DNA from: Raineyella sp044508675
Lineage (GTDB): Bacteria; Actinomycetota; Actinomycetes; Propionibacteriales; Propionibacteriaceae
Direction: 5' to 3'
Assembly (NCBI GenBank): GCA_044508675.1
Contig: JBIQHF010000008.1
Span: 55,548-119,547, forward strand
Length of the DNA stretch: 64,000 bases
The notes beneath the pieces were generated by a model that searched no databases, was not told the origin of the DNA, and was given only the letters and a program-made list of their open reading frames with translations. How positions within the stretch are numbered: position 1 is the first letter of the stretch; every line of letters begins with the position of its first letter. Of this stretch, positions 53,001 through 60,889 are shown one piece after another. The position numbers and the translations under genes were made by a program.

Positions 53001-54677
53001 GTGACCGAGTTCTTCTATGAGGACATGCTGCCGGCGGCCGAGCCGGACCAGACGCCGTACCGCCTGCTCACCACCGAGGGTGTCAGGACGGTGGAGGGGC
53101 CCGGTGGGCGGACCTTCCTCGAGGTCGATCCCGAGGCGATCACGCTGCTGACCGAGACCGCGATGCACGACATCGCGCACTACCTGCGGCCCGCGCACCT
53201 GGCTCAGCTGTCGAGGATCCTCGACGATCCGGAGGCGTCGAACAACGACAAGTTCGTCGCCCTGGATCTGCTGAAGAACGCGAACATCGCCTCCAGCGGG
53301 GTGCTGCCGATGTGCCAGGACACCGGCACCGCGATCGTCTCGGCCCACCGGGGCCAGCATGTCCTGAGCGCCGAGCAGGACGAGGTGCCGATCTCGCGCG
53401 GGGTCTACAACGCGTACACCAAGCTGAACCTGCGCTACTCGCAGAACGCACCGCTGGACATGTGGACCGAGAAGAACACCGGCTCCAACCTCCCGGCCCA
53501 GATCGACATCGCCGCCGACACCCACCCGGGCCACGAGACCGAGTACGAGTTCCTCTTCATGGCCAAGGGTGGCGGGTCCGCCAACAAGTCGTACCTCTAT
53601 CAGGAGACCAAGGCGATCCTGAACGAGGACGCCATGATGCGCTTCCTCGACGAGAAGCTCCGCAGCCTCGGGACCGCGGCCTGTCCGCCCTACCACCTAG
53701 CCGTGGTGATCGGCGGCACCTCGGCCGAGGCGGCGCTCAAGACCGCCAAGTACGCCTCCGCGAAGTACCTCGACACGCTGCCCATCGAGGGCTCCCCCTC
53801 CGGTCACGGCTTCCGGGACCCACAGATGGAGGAGAAGGTCCTCAAGCTCACCCAGGACTTCGGTATCGGCGCCCAGTTCGGCGGCAAGTACTTCTGCCAT
53901 GACGTACGCGTGGTCCGCCTGCCGCGCCACGGCGCCTCCCTGCCGGTGGCGATCGCCGTGTCCTGCTCGGCCGACCGGCAGTGCCGCGGCAAGATCACCC
54001 CCGAGGGCGTCTTCATCGAGCAGCTGGAGTTCGAGCCGGCCAAGTACCTGCCCGAGGTCACCCACGAGCACGTGGGCGACCACGACGACGCCGTGCACAT
54101 CGACCTCGACCGGCCGATGGGCGAGGTGCTCGCCGAGCTGTCCCGGCACCCGGTGAAGACCCGCCTGTCGCTCACCGGCACCCTGGTCGTCGCCCGCGAC
54201 ATCGCGCACGCCAAGATCCGTGAGCGCCTGGATGCCGGCGAGGAGATGCCGCAGTACCTCAAGGACCATCCGGTCTACTACGCCGGGCCGGCCAAGACGC
54301 CCGACGGCATGGCCTCCGGTTCGTTCGGCCCGACCACGGCCGGCCGGATGGACTCGTACGTCGACCAGTTCCAGGCCGCCGGCGGCTCGATGGTGATGCT
54401 GGCCAAGGGCAACCGCTCGAACGCCGTCACCCAGGCCTGTCACCGGCACGGTGGCTTCTACCTCGGCTCGATCGGTGGCCCGGCCGCCCGACTGGCCCAG
54501 GACTGCATCAAGAAGGTCGAGGTGCTGGAGTATCCCGAGCTCGGCATGGAGGCGATCTGGCGCATCGAGGTCGAGGACTTCCCGGCGTTCATCATCGTCG
54601 ACGACAAGGGCAATGACTTCTTCGCCTCGGTGAGCAAGCCAATCGCCCGCACCATCCCGGTGGGCAGGCCTTCCTGA
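53001..54677 (+). CDS. fum: Fumarate hydratase, class I (iron-sulfur)
   Basis: 558 residues, GTG start after GAAGGAG. Class I fumarase: VLPMCQDTGTAIVSAHRGQH with an iron-sulfur Cys, KNTGSNLPAQIDIAADTHPG, AKGGGSANKSYLYQETKAIL, SCSADRQCRGKITPEGVFIE, and the C-terminal domain with YYAGPAKTPDGMASGSFGPT. Single long polypeptide, oxygen-sensitive type; it interconverts fumarate and malate. Ends before a long hairpin. Confidence 0.95.
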   Translation: MTEFFYEDMLPAAEPDQTPYRLLTTEGVRTVEGPGGRTFLEVDPEAITLLTETAMHDIAHYLRPAHLAQLSRILDDPEASNNDKFVALDLLKNANIASSGVLPMCQDTGTAIVSAHRGQHVLSAEQDEVPISRGVYNAYTKLNLRYSQNAPLDMWTEKNTGSNLPAQIDIAADTHPGHETEYEFLFMAKGGGSANKSYLYQETKAILNEDAMMRFLDEKLRSLGTAACPPYHLAVVIGGTSAEAALKTAKYASAKYLDTLPIEGSPSGHGFRDPQMEEKVLKLTQDFGIGAQFGGKYFCHDVRVVRLPRHGASLPVAIAVSCSADRQCRGKITPEGVFIEQLEFEPAKYLPEVTHEHVGDHDDAVHIDLDRPMGEVLAELSRHPVKTRLSLTGTLVVARDIAHAKIRERLDAGEEMPQYLKDHPVYYAGPAKTPDGMASGSFGPTTAGRMDSYVDQFQAAGGSMVMLAKGNRSNAVTQACHRHGGFYLGSIGGPAARLAQDCIKKVEVLEYPELGMEAIWRIEVEDFPAFIIVDDKGNDFFASVSKPIARTIPVGRPS

Positions 54678-54683
54678 CCCCTC

Positions 54684-54760
54684 AGGACACCTACGCTCGC
54701 GCTCGATATGGCCTTCTAGCAACAAGTCAAGAGAGCCGTATCGAGCGCGAGCGGTCCTGA
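54684..54760. terminator. Long imperfect hairpin between fumarase and site-2 protease genes
   Basis: A 15-bp perfect stem, CGCTCGCGCTCGATA (54694-54708) with 54739-54753, extends inward as TGGC/GCCG and outward as TCAGGAC/GTCCTGA across a small bulge. It lies between convergent genes, so it is likely a bidirectional terminator. No clear T-run. Confidence 0.65.
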
Positions 54761-54792
54761 CGGCGCAGCGGCAACCGGCCCAGGTATCACAC

Positions 54793-55929
54793 CTAGGCGC
54801 GCCGGCGGGCCTCGTCGGAGCGGAGCAGGGTGAGCTCCAGCATCCGCTGCAGGTCGGTCGGGCAGATGATCCCGACCAGCCGGCCGTGGTCGAAAACCAG
54901 TGCACGCCCCTCGGGGGAGCCCTGCAGCTTCTCCAGCAGGTCGGTCGCACGGTCGTCGGGGGAGACGATCGGGACCTGCTCGACCGGCATGGCCAGGCTC
55001 GCCAGGGTCGCTTCCTCGGTGCCGTGCGACATGGCGGCGCGCACCCGGCGCATGGTGATGAGTCCGACCACGCGCCCGCCCGGATCGACCACCGGGAACG
55101 AGGTGAACCGTGACCGGGACGCGTGGTCGATGTAGTCCTGCACGCCCATGGACGCGGGCAGCACCGTCGGGTTCTCGGTCATTACATGGCGTACGCGGAC
55201 GTCACGCATCGCCCCGGACAGCAGCGACTGCGACTCCTCGGCGCGGGCCGCTCCGAACAGGAACCAGCCCAGGACCACGAACCACAACCCGTTGAACGCC
55301 GCACCGAGGACGAAGAGCACCAGTCCGAGACCGATCAGGCCGAAGCCGAATCCCCGCCCCACCGCGGCGGCCGTCTTCGTCGCGGCCGTCCGATCGCCGC
55401 GCCGCTGCCACAGCCAGGCCCGCAGCACGCGCCCGCCGTCGAGCGGGAAGGCCGGCAGCATGTTGAACACGGCCAGCACGACGTTGATCACGGCCAGCCA
55501 CTGGGGCACGGCGACCACCAGCGCCGGCGCGCCCAGCCAGGCCAGCCCGACCGCCACGGCCAGGAAGACCGCGCCGGCCGCGAGGCTCACCAGCGGCCCG
55601 ACCGCCGCGACCTGCAACTCGTCGCGGGGATTGCGGGCCTCGCCCTTCAGCGTCGAGACTCCGCCGAAGACCCACAGCGTGATGCCCTCGACCTGCTGGC
55701 CCTTGCGCTGGGCGAGCAGGGCGTGGCCCAGTTCGTGGGCCAGCAGGGCGGCGAAGAACAGCACGGCCGCAACCACTGCCGCGATCCAGTCCGCCGTGGT
55801 CCCGCCCGCCCCGCCGGTGAACCCGCCGATGGCCAGGCTCCAGGTGATCAGCGCGAAAATGACCAGCAGGCTCCAGTGCGCCTTGATGTCGATCCCGGCG
55901 ATCCGACCGATCCGCAACACTCCGCCCAT
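54793..55929 (-). CDS. Site-2 protease (M50) with CBS pair
   Basis: 378 residues from the ATG at 55929 (MGGVLRIGRI), GGAGGG upstream. Metalloprotease with zinc motif AHELGHALLAQRKG, second motif FNMLPAFPLDGGRVLRAWLW, six hydrophobic segments, then two CBS domains (residues 230-360: VRHVMTENPTVLPASMGVQD, VVGLITMRRVRAAMSHGTEE). It cuts membrane-anchored proteins such as anti-sigma factors by family; CBS domains suggest adenosyl-ligand control. Confidence 0.9.
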   Translation of the reverse strand: MGGVLRIGRIAGIDIKAHWSLLVIFALITWSLAIGGFTGGAGGTTADWIAAVVAAVLFFAALLAHELGHALLAQRKGQQVEGITLWVFGGVSTLKGEARNPRDELQVAAVGPLVSLAAGAVFLAVAVGLAWLGAPALVVAVPQWLAVINVVLAVFNMLPAFPLDGGRVLRAWLWQRRGDRTAATKTAAAVGRGFGFGLIGLGLVLFVLGAAFNGLWFVVLGWFLFGAARAEESQSLLSGAMRDVRVRHVMTENPTVLPASMGVQDYIDHASRSRFTSFPVVDPGGRVVGLITMRRVRAAMSHGTEEATLASLAMPVEQVPIVSPDDRATDLLEKLQGSPEGRALVFDHGRLVGIICPTDLQRMLELTLLRSDEARRRA

Positions 55930-55995
55930 CACTGCTGCCCTCCGCTGGTGCAACGTACGTACGGTGCTTCCAGCGTAGGTCGTGTCGCACGGAGC

Positions 55996-56994
55996 TCAGC
56001 AGCGCCGGTGGCTCCCCGTCACCAGCGGCACCAGGGCCGCCACAACGATGAGCACGATGCCGAGCCAGGACTGGACCGAGATGGCCTCGCCGAACACGGC
56101 GGCTCCCAGCAGCACTGCCACCACGACCTCCCAGTAGGCCAACGCCGAGAGCTCGGCCGAGCGCAGGTGCTTGCCGGCGACGACGAGCAGACCAAGGGCG
56201 AACAGGCCACAGACCAGGAAGAACACTCCGGCCCAGGCCCAGTTGGTCGGGGTCATGGCGGAGAGGTCCGGCCGGGTCACCGCGACCATGGCGGCGGCGC
56301 CGACGCTACCGAAGACGAAGTTCCAGAAGCTGCGGACGTCGGCCGCCATGTCCGCGCGGTAGCGGTAGCACAGCAGCGCGGCACCGTAGAGCACCCCGGA
56401 GACCGCCGCGAGCACGATGCCCAGGGCCTGGTCGTCCGGGCCGGGGCCGGTGCCCCGTCCGATCGGTCCGGCGGCGAGCACCATGCCGACGACACTGGTG
56501 GCCAGGGAGACGAGGGCCGCCCGGCTCGCCCGTTCCTTGAGGATGAAGCGGGCCATCACGGTGGCCAGCACCGGCCCCAACAGGTGCAGGACGACGGCGA
56601 GGGACAGGCTGGTGAGGACCGTCGCGGACAGGTACGTCGACAGCGACAGCCCCAGGAACAGACCGCCGAGCACGACGGAGGCGGACAGCCTCGTACGGCG
56701 CAGCAGGCCGAGTCGGCCAGTGACGACCAGCAGCACGAGCATGCCCAGCGCGCCGACCAGCATGCGGCCGAGCGTCAGGGCCTCGCCGATCACGGTACCG
56801 GAGGGGGTTGCCAGGCGACCGAAGACGCCGGCGGCGCCCATCGCGGTGGTGGACAGGATGATCGCGACCAGACCGAGGCGACGATTCATCCGCGGTCCGG
56901 AGTGCCGGTGGGGTCCGGCCGGTCCGGAGGGGGCGACAGGGGACGGCTGCGGGACATCGGGTACGCGTACGGGCGTACGAAGGGCGAGAGCCAT
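55996..56994 (-). CDS. EamA/DMT-family transporter under glycine riboswitch
   Basis: 332 residues; GAGGAG upstream of the ATG. A cytoplasmic N-terminal extension (1-40), then ten helices in two EamA repeats (LGLVAIILSTTAMGAAGVFG, GVLYGAALLCYRYRADMAAD). A tandem glycine riboswitch lies in its 5' leader, so glycine or a related amino acid is the probable substrate or signal. Direction of transport is not known; export to relieve excess glycine is plausible. Confidence 0.88.
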   Translation of the reverse strand: MALALRTPVRVPDVPQPSPVAPSGPAGPHRHSGPRMNRRLGLVAIILSTTAMGAAGVFGRLATPSGTVIGEALTLGRMLVGALGMLVLLVVTGRLGLLRRTRLSASVVLGGLFLGLSLSTYLSATVLTSLSLAVVLHLLGPVLATVMARFILKERASRAALVSLATSVVGMVLAAGPIGRGTGPGPDDQALGIVLAAVSGVLYGAALLCYRYRADMAADVRSFWNFVFGSVGAAAMVAVTRPDLSAMTPTNWAWAGVFFLVCGLFALGLLVVAGKHLRSAELSALAYWEVVVAVLLGAAVFGEAISVQSWLGIVLIVVAALVPLVTGSHRRC

Positions 56995-57039
56995 GGAACT
57001 CCTCAGGACAGGCGCGCGGCTGCGCGCGGACGGGGGTTC

Positions 57040-57215
57040 CCCGCTCTGTCATTGGGACCTGAGAGCTTCCGCGGGACGGGCCCGCTTGCACCATGGGTGA
57101 ACCCGGATCGGGTTGCTTTCCAGAGGAGCCTCACCTGCGGCGGTCCTGGGGCCTGAGAGATTCCCGGGGGGTTGCTCCTTCGGCGCCCGCACCTGCGGGA
57201 CTCTCCCGCCGCGGT
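57040..57215 (-). promoter_or_regulatory. Tandem glycine riboswitch
   Basis: On the minus strand, aptamer 1 runs from CGGCGGGAGAG through GCGCCGAAGGAGCAACCC to AATCTCTCAGGCCCC. A second aptamer follows with CTCCTCTGGAAAGCAACCC, CACCCATGGTGCAAGC and GAAGCTCTCAGGTCCCAATG. These are the conserved blocks of the two glycine-binding domains, with the usual short linker. A GC hairpin GCGCGC-GGCT-GCGCGC (57011-57026) lies between it and the ribosome site of the EamA gene, a possible expression platform. Confidence 0.92.
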
Positions 57216-57335
57216 TCGGTGGCTGTTCACTTGTCTATGAGCAAACCCTAACCGATACAACAAAGTCGAGGCAAAGCCGAATGCCGTGAGCCGACGGTCC
57301 GCGGCCAGCGCCGGTCCCGCCGCTGAGCCGGCGAT

Positions 57336-58010
57336 ATGCACGTGGTGGCGGTACGAGGCTTGTCGAAGTCGTACGGCGGCCGCACCGTCGTGGACAAATT
57401 CGACCTGGACGTCTACCAGGGCGAGGTGGTGGGCCTGATCGGGGCGAACGGGGCGGGCAAGACCACGGCCGTGGAGTGCCTGCAGGGCTTGCGGCGTCCC
57501 GACAGCGGTTGTTCCTCGTGCTCGCCCTCCTGAACGATCCCCGGCTGGTCATCCTCGACGAGCTGACCCAGGGACTCGACCCCGCCGCTCGCCGTGAGGT
57601 GTGGGCGGCCGTGAACCAGCTGCGGGACAGCGGGACCACCGTGCTGCTGGTGACGCACGAGCTTGCCGACGCCCAGGCGTTGTGTGGCCAAGTGGTCGCG
57701 ATGCGTGCCGGCCGCGTGCTCGACCAGGGAACACCGAACGAGCTCATCGCCCGCCACGCCGGAGAGGCGACCGTACGGTTCACCCTGTCGCCGACCGACG
57801 AGGTGGCGGCGGCTGATGCCGTTCACCAGTTGAACCGACTACCCGGCGTGCAGGTGGCGACCATCTCCGACCGCACCGTCACCGTCCGCGGCAACCGTAC
57901 GCTCATCGCCCATGTCGGCGCCTGGCTGACGGCCCGATCCGGACCGATCCCGCCAGACCGTGACGTGGACGTCCCGGACCTCGAAGCCGCCCTGCTGCCG
58001 GAGCGCATTG
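57336..58010 (+). pseudogene. ABC transporter ATP-binding protein, internally deleted
   Basis: The first part reads MHVVAVRGLSKSYGGRTVVD with Walker A IGANGAGKTTAVECLQGL, then stops in frame after RRPDSG and a short out-of-frame tail. From about 57500 a second frame resumes with RQRLFLVLALLNDPRLVILD (Walker B DELTQGLDPAARREVWAAV) and the C-terminal part. The Q-loop and LSGGQ signature, about 50-60 residues, are missing and the frames differ, so this gene is broken. The continuing open frame past 58010 is antisense to the TetR gene. Confidence 0.85.
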
Positions 58011-58045
58011 TGAGTCCCCGGCCCCCGACGTGGACAGGCGGGTGG

Positions 58046-58657
58046 TCATGCGGAGAGGGCGGCGAGGACGGTCTCGCGGACCAGTGTCGGCGCGTCCGCG
58101 GCGGTGACCTCCCCACGGTGCACGGCAGCCGAGGCGCCGTGCAGGATCGCCTGGATGACACTGACCTGCCATTCGATCGGTACATCGTCGCGGAACTCGC
58201 CCGCTGTACGCCCTCGCTGCAGCAGGTTGCGTACGCGTTCTGCGGGCCGTTCATGGGCGCGATGCAACTGCTCGTCGGTCAGCGCGTGGGAGGCAGCGAC
58301 GACCAGGGCGCCGAAGCGGTGGGTCAGGTGCCAGCTGACCTCCACGAGCCGGCCCAGAGCGTCGCGAGGGTCGCCCTCCAGATCGACCTGGGTGAGTGCC
58401 GCCTCGGTGTCGGCGATCGCCCGCTCGGCGACCTCGCGCAGCAGGGTGGCCCGGGAGTCGAAATGGCCGTAGAGGGTGATCCGACCGACGCCGGCCTCCT
58501 TGGCGATGTCGTTCAGGCTCACGTCGGGGTTGACCGCCAGCAGCCGGGTCGCTGCGTCGATGATCGCTTCGATGTTGCGCAGTGCGTCGGCGCGCTTGGG
58601 GCGGGCCGACGTTCCGTGGGCCGACTCGGTGCTCTCCTCGAGCGGGGCCTCAGTCAT
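58046..58657 (-). CDS. TetR-family transcriptional regulator
   Basis: 203 residues; AGGAGG upstream of the ATG. HTH at residues 28-72: NIEAIIDAATRLLAVNPDVS and IAKEAGVGRITLYGHFDSRA. The ligand-binding core is typical in length. Convergent with the broken ABC gene and probably once its regulator; whether it has a remaining target is unclear. Confidence 0.87.
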   Translation of the reverse strand: MTEAPLEESTESAHGTSARPKRADALRNIEAIIDAATRLLAVNPDVSLNDIAKEAGVGRITLYGHFDSRATLLREVAERAIADTEAALTQVDLEGDPRDALGRLVEVSWHLTHRFGALVVAASHALTDEQLHRAHERPAERVRNLLQRGRTAGEFRDDVPIEWQVSVIQAILHGASAAVHRGEVTAADAPTLVRETVLAALSA

Positions 58658-58836
58658 CAGGACACCTCCTGGAGTGGACGGTCGTGTTCATGGGAGGTGC
58701 CGTGCCCCTCGCCATGGGAACCGCTTCTCTCAACTCGAATAGTAGTGTACAGCTTATTAAGTCCTCCATGAATGTTCGAAGAGCTTGCACGTGTGGGTAG
58801 GAGGAATCTGGTCGAGTTGGGTCAGTCTCCTGCTAC

Positions 58837-59064
58837 TCAAGTGGAGGACACGGGCAGGTGCTCGACGAACCAGGCCCCGGCCCGATCCGCGACCTGCTCG
58901 AGAGTGCCCGGCTCCTCGAACAGGTGGGTTGCCCCCGGAACGACCGTGAGCTCCTTGGTGCACGTCAGCCGCGCGTACGCATCCCGGTTGAGCTCCAGCA
59001 TCCCCTCGATGCGGACCCCGTCCGCCGGGATGCGTACGAGTTCCTCGAAGGCTGGCGTGGTCAT
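58837..59064 (-). pseudogene. Alpha/beta hydrolase remnant (internal deletion)
   Basis: 75 residues from the ATG at 59064. MTTPAFEELVRIPADGVRIE matches the start of a dienelactone-type hydrolase. After GMLEL it jumps to the family's C-terminal part, TKELTVVPGATHLFEEPGTL with VADRAGAWFVEHL. The nucleophile elbow and most of the fold are absent. The deletion kept the frame. Non-functional as a hydrolase. Confidence 0.7.
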
Positions 59065-59118
59065 ACCTCCATGGTCCCCCACGCCAGCCTTTCGATGTCT
59101 TTGTCTGAGGCTCTCTAG

Positions 59119-59268
59119 TCACAGTGCAAGAAATCGGTAGCGAACCCGATCGATCGCGGCACGGTTCGCTCCGGAGACCGCGACGATATCCCGCGCCGTG
59201 GTGCGCGAGTGGCCCCTCTCCGCGATGCACTGCCTCGCCCCGACCAGCAGGTCTTGGCGCTGTCCCAT
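59119..59268 (-). pseudogene. TetR regulator remnant (N-terminal HTH only)
   Basis: 49 codons from an ATG at 59268: MGQRQDLLVGARQCIAERGH then TARDIVAVSGANRAAID. This is the N-terminal helix-turn-helix of a TetR protein; it then reads VRYRFLAL and stops, so the HTH is cut before its last helix and the ligand domain is gone. It was found by reading the strand, as it is too short for a gene caller. Confidence 0.7.
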
Positions 59269-59328
59269 GCGGGCCACGTATCGCTTCGTTGGAGACCTTG
59301 ACCCGGACTGATCGCGTGTTTAGCATAT

Positions 59329-59342
59329 TGAACATGCGTTCA
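59329..59342. promoter_or_regulatory. Candidate TetR operator over the start codon
   Basis: TGAAC-ATGC-GTTCA, a 5-bp dyad spanning the TetR ATG, with TTTAGCATAT (a -10-like stretch) just upstream. Binding here would block transcription or translation of the regulator and exporter genes. Confidence 0.4.
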
Positions 59343-59984
59343 GCACAGGAGGATCTCACCACCAAGGCACGGATCCGCCATGCAGCGATCAGGCGGTTCG
59401 CGGCGGACGGGCTGGAGGCGCCGCTGCGGGCGATCGCCGGCGATGCCGGGGTCAGTTCAGCCCTGATCGTGCACCACTTCGGCTCCCGGGCCGGGCTGCG
59501 CCAGGAGTGTGACGCGTACGTCCTGGAGCTGCACCGGACCGCCAAGCGGCAGACGCTTGCCAGGGACGGTTCGGCGCCGGGCGCGATGCTGGCCCAGCTG
59601 GCGCAGCTCGACGAGTACGCGCCGGTGGTCGGCTACCTCCTGCGCTGCCTCCAGGCCGGTGGGCCGCTCACCGGGCAGCTGATGGAGTCGATCATCACCG
59701 ACACCGTCGCCTACCTGGCCGAGGGGGAGCGGGCCGGCAGTGTCTCGCCCAGTCGGGACCCCGAGGCCCGTGCCCGGACGCTGGCCGAGATGTCGATGGG
59801 GGCGCTGCTCCTGCAGTTGCCCGCCAGGCAGGACCACCTGGACCTCGATGAGCTGCCGCACTGGCTCGCCGCGTACGCCGAGCGGATCACGCTGCCCATC
59901 CTCGAGCTGTTCACCCAGCCCCTCCTCACCGACTCGACCCTGCTGGACGCCTACCTCGCATCAATCGGAAGGAACCACGGATGA
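59334..59984 (+). CDS. TetR-family regulator of the ABC exporter operon
   Basis: 216 residues from the ATG at 59334. HTH with RIRHAAIRRFAADGLEAPLR and GVSSALIVHHFGSRAGLRQE, then the ligand domain. A dyad TGAAC-ATGC-GTTCA (59329-59342) overlaps its start codon. Its ATG-containing stop is coupled (ATGA) to the ABC ATPase, so it autoregulates the operon by inference. Confidence 0.88.
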   Translation: MRSAQEDLTTKARIRHAAIRRFAADGLEAPLRAIAGDAGVSSALIVHHFGSRAGLRQECDAYVLELHRTAKRQTLARDGSAPGAMLAQLAQLDEYAPVVGYLLRCLQAGGPLTGQLMESIITDTVAYLAEGERAGSVSPSRDPEARARTLAEMSMGALLLQLPARQDHLDLDELPHWLAAYAERITLPILELFTQPLLTDSTLLDAYLASIGRNHG

Positions 59985-60889
59985 CGGACCTCGCCATCGA
60001 GGCCAGCGACCTGGTCAAGACATTCGGCCCGACCCGAGCGCTCGACGGCTTCAACCTCTCCGTCCCGACGGGCAGCGTCATGGGCTTCCTCGGGCCCAAC
60101 GGCTCGGGCAAGTCCACCACGATCCGCGCGCTGCTGGGCATGCTCCGCGCCGACTCCGGCAGCGCGACGGTGCTGGGCCAGGACGCCTGGTCCGACGCCG
60201 TCTCCATCCATCGCCGCCTCGCGTACGTCCCGGGCGACACGAACCTGTGGCCCAACCTCACCGGCGGCGAGGCGATCGACATCCTCGCCCGCCTCAAGGG
60301 TGGCGCCAACAAGGCCCGGCGCAACGAACTGCTGGAACGCTTCGAGCTCGACCCCACCAAGAAGGCGCGGACGTACTCCAAGGGCAACCGTCAGAAGGTG
60401 GCCCTGGTCGCGGCGCTCTCCTCGGACGTCGAGCTGTTCCTCCTCGACGAACCCACGTCCGGGTTGGATCCGCTGATGGAGGCGGTCTTCACCGACGAGG
60501 TCCGTACGTTGCGCGACCAGGGCCGTACGGTCCTGCTGTCGAGCCACATCCTGGCGGAGGTGGAGAAGCTGTGCGACAGGGTCACCATCATCCGCGCCGG
60601 CAGGGATGTCGAGAGCGGCACGCTCGCCGACCTGCGCCACCTGACGCGCTCGACGGTGAGCGCCGCCACCAGTGGCCCTGTCGAGCGGTTCCGGCAGGTG
60701 CCGTGGGTGCATGACCTGGCCCAGGACAACGGCCGGGTCTGGTTCGACGTCGACAACGCCCACACCCAGGACGTGCTCCGGCTGCTGGCCGACGCGCAGG
60801 TCGACAACGTGACGATCACGCCCCCCTCCCTGGAGGACCTGTTCCTGCGCCACTACGGCGACGAGCTCCAGAGGGAGGGAGTCCAATGA
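59981..60889 (+). CDS. ABC exporter ATP-binding protein
   Basis: 302 residues, ATGA overlaps on both sides. Walker A FLGPNGSGKSTTIRALLG, Q-loop region, variant signature TYSKGNRQKVALVAAL, Walker B LFLLDEPTSGLDPLM and switch His in LLSSHILAEVEKL. DrrA-type drug or lipid exporter; partner is the downstream permease. Confidence 0.93.
   Translation: MTDLAIEASDLVKTFGPTRALDGFNLSVPTGSVMGFLGPNGSGKSTTIRALLGMLRADSGSATVLGQDAWSDAVSIHRRLAYVPGDTNLWPNLTGGEAIDILARLKGGANKARRNELLERFELDPTKKARTYSKGNRQKVALVAALSSDVELFLLDEPTSGLDPLMEAVFTDEVRTLRDQGRTVLLSSHILAEVEKLCDRVTIIRAGRDVESGTLADLRHLTRSTVSAATSGPVERFRQVPWVHDLAQDNGRVWFDVDNAHTQDVLRLLADAQVDNVTITPPSLEDLFLRHYGDELQREGVQ

Noticed and set aside
57476..58771. 431-codon gene on the plus strand
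   Set aside because: Only its first 178 codons match an ABC ATPase. The rest is antisense to a TetR gene, and the start of the protein is in another frame.
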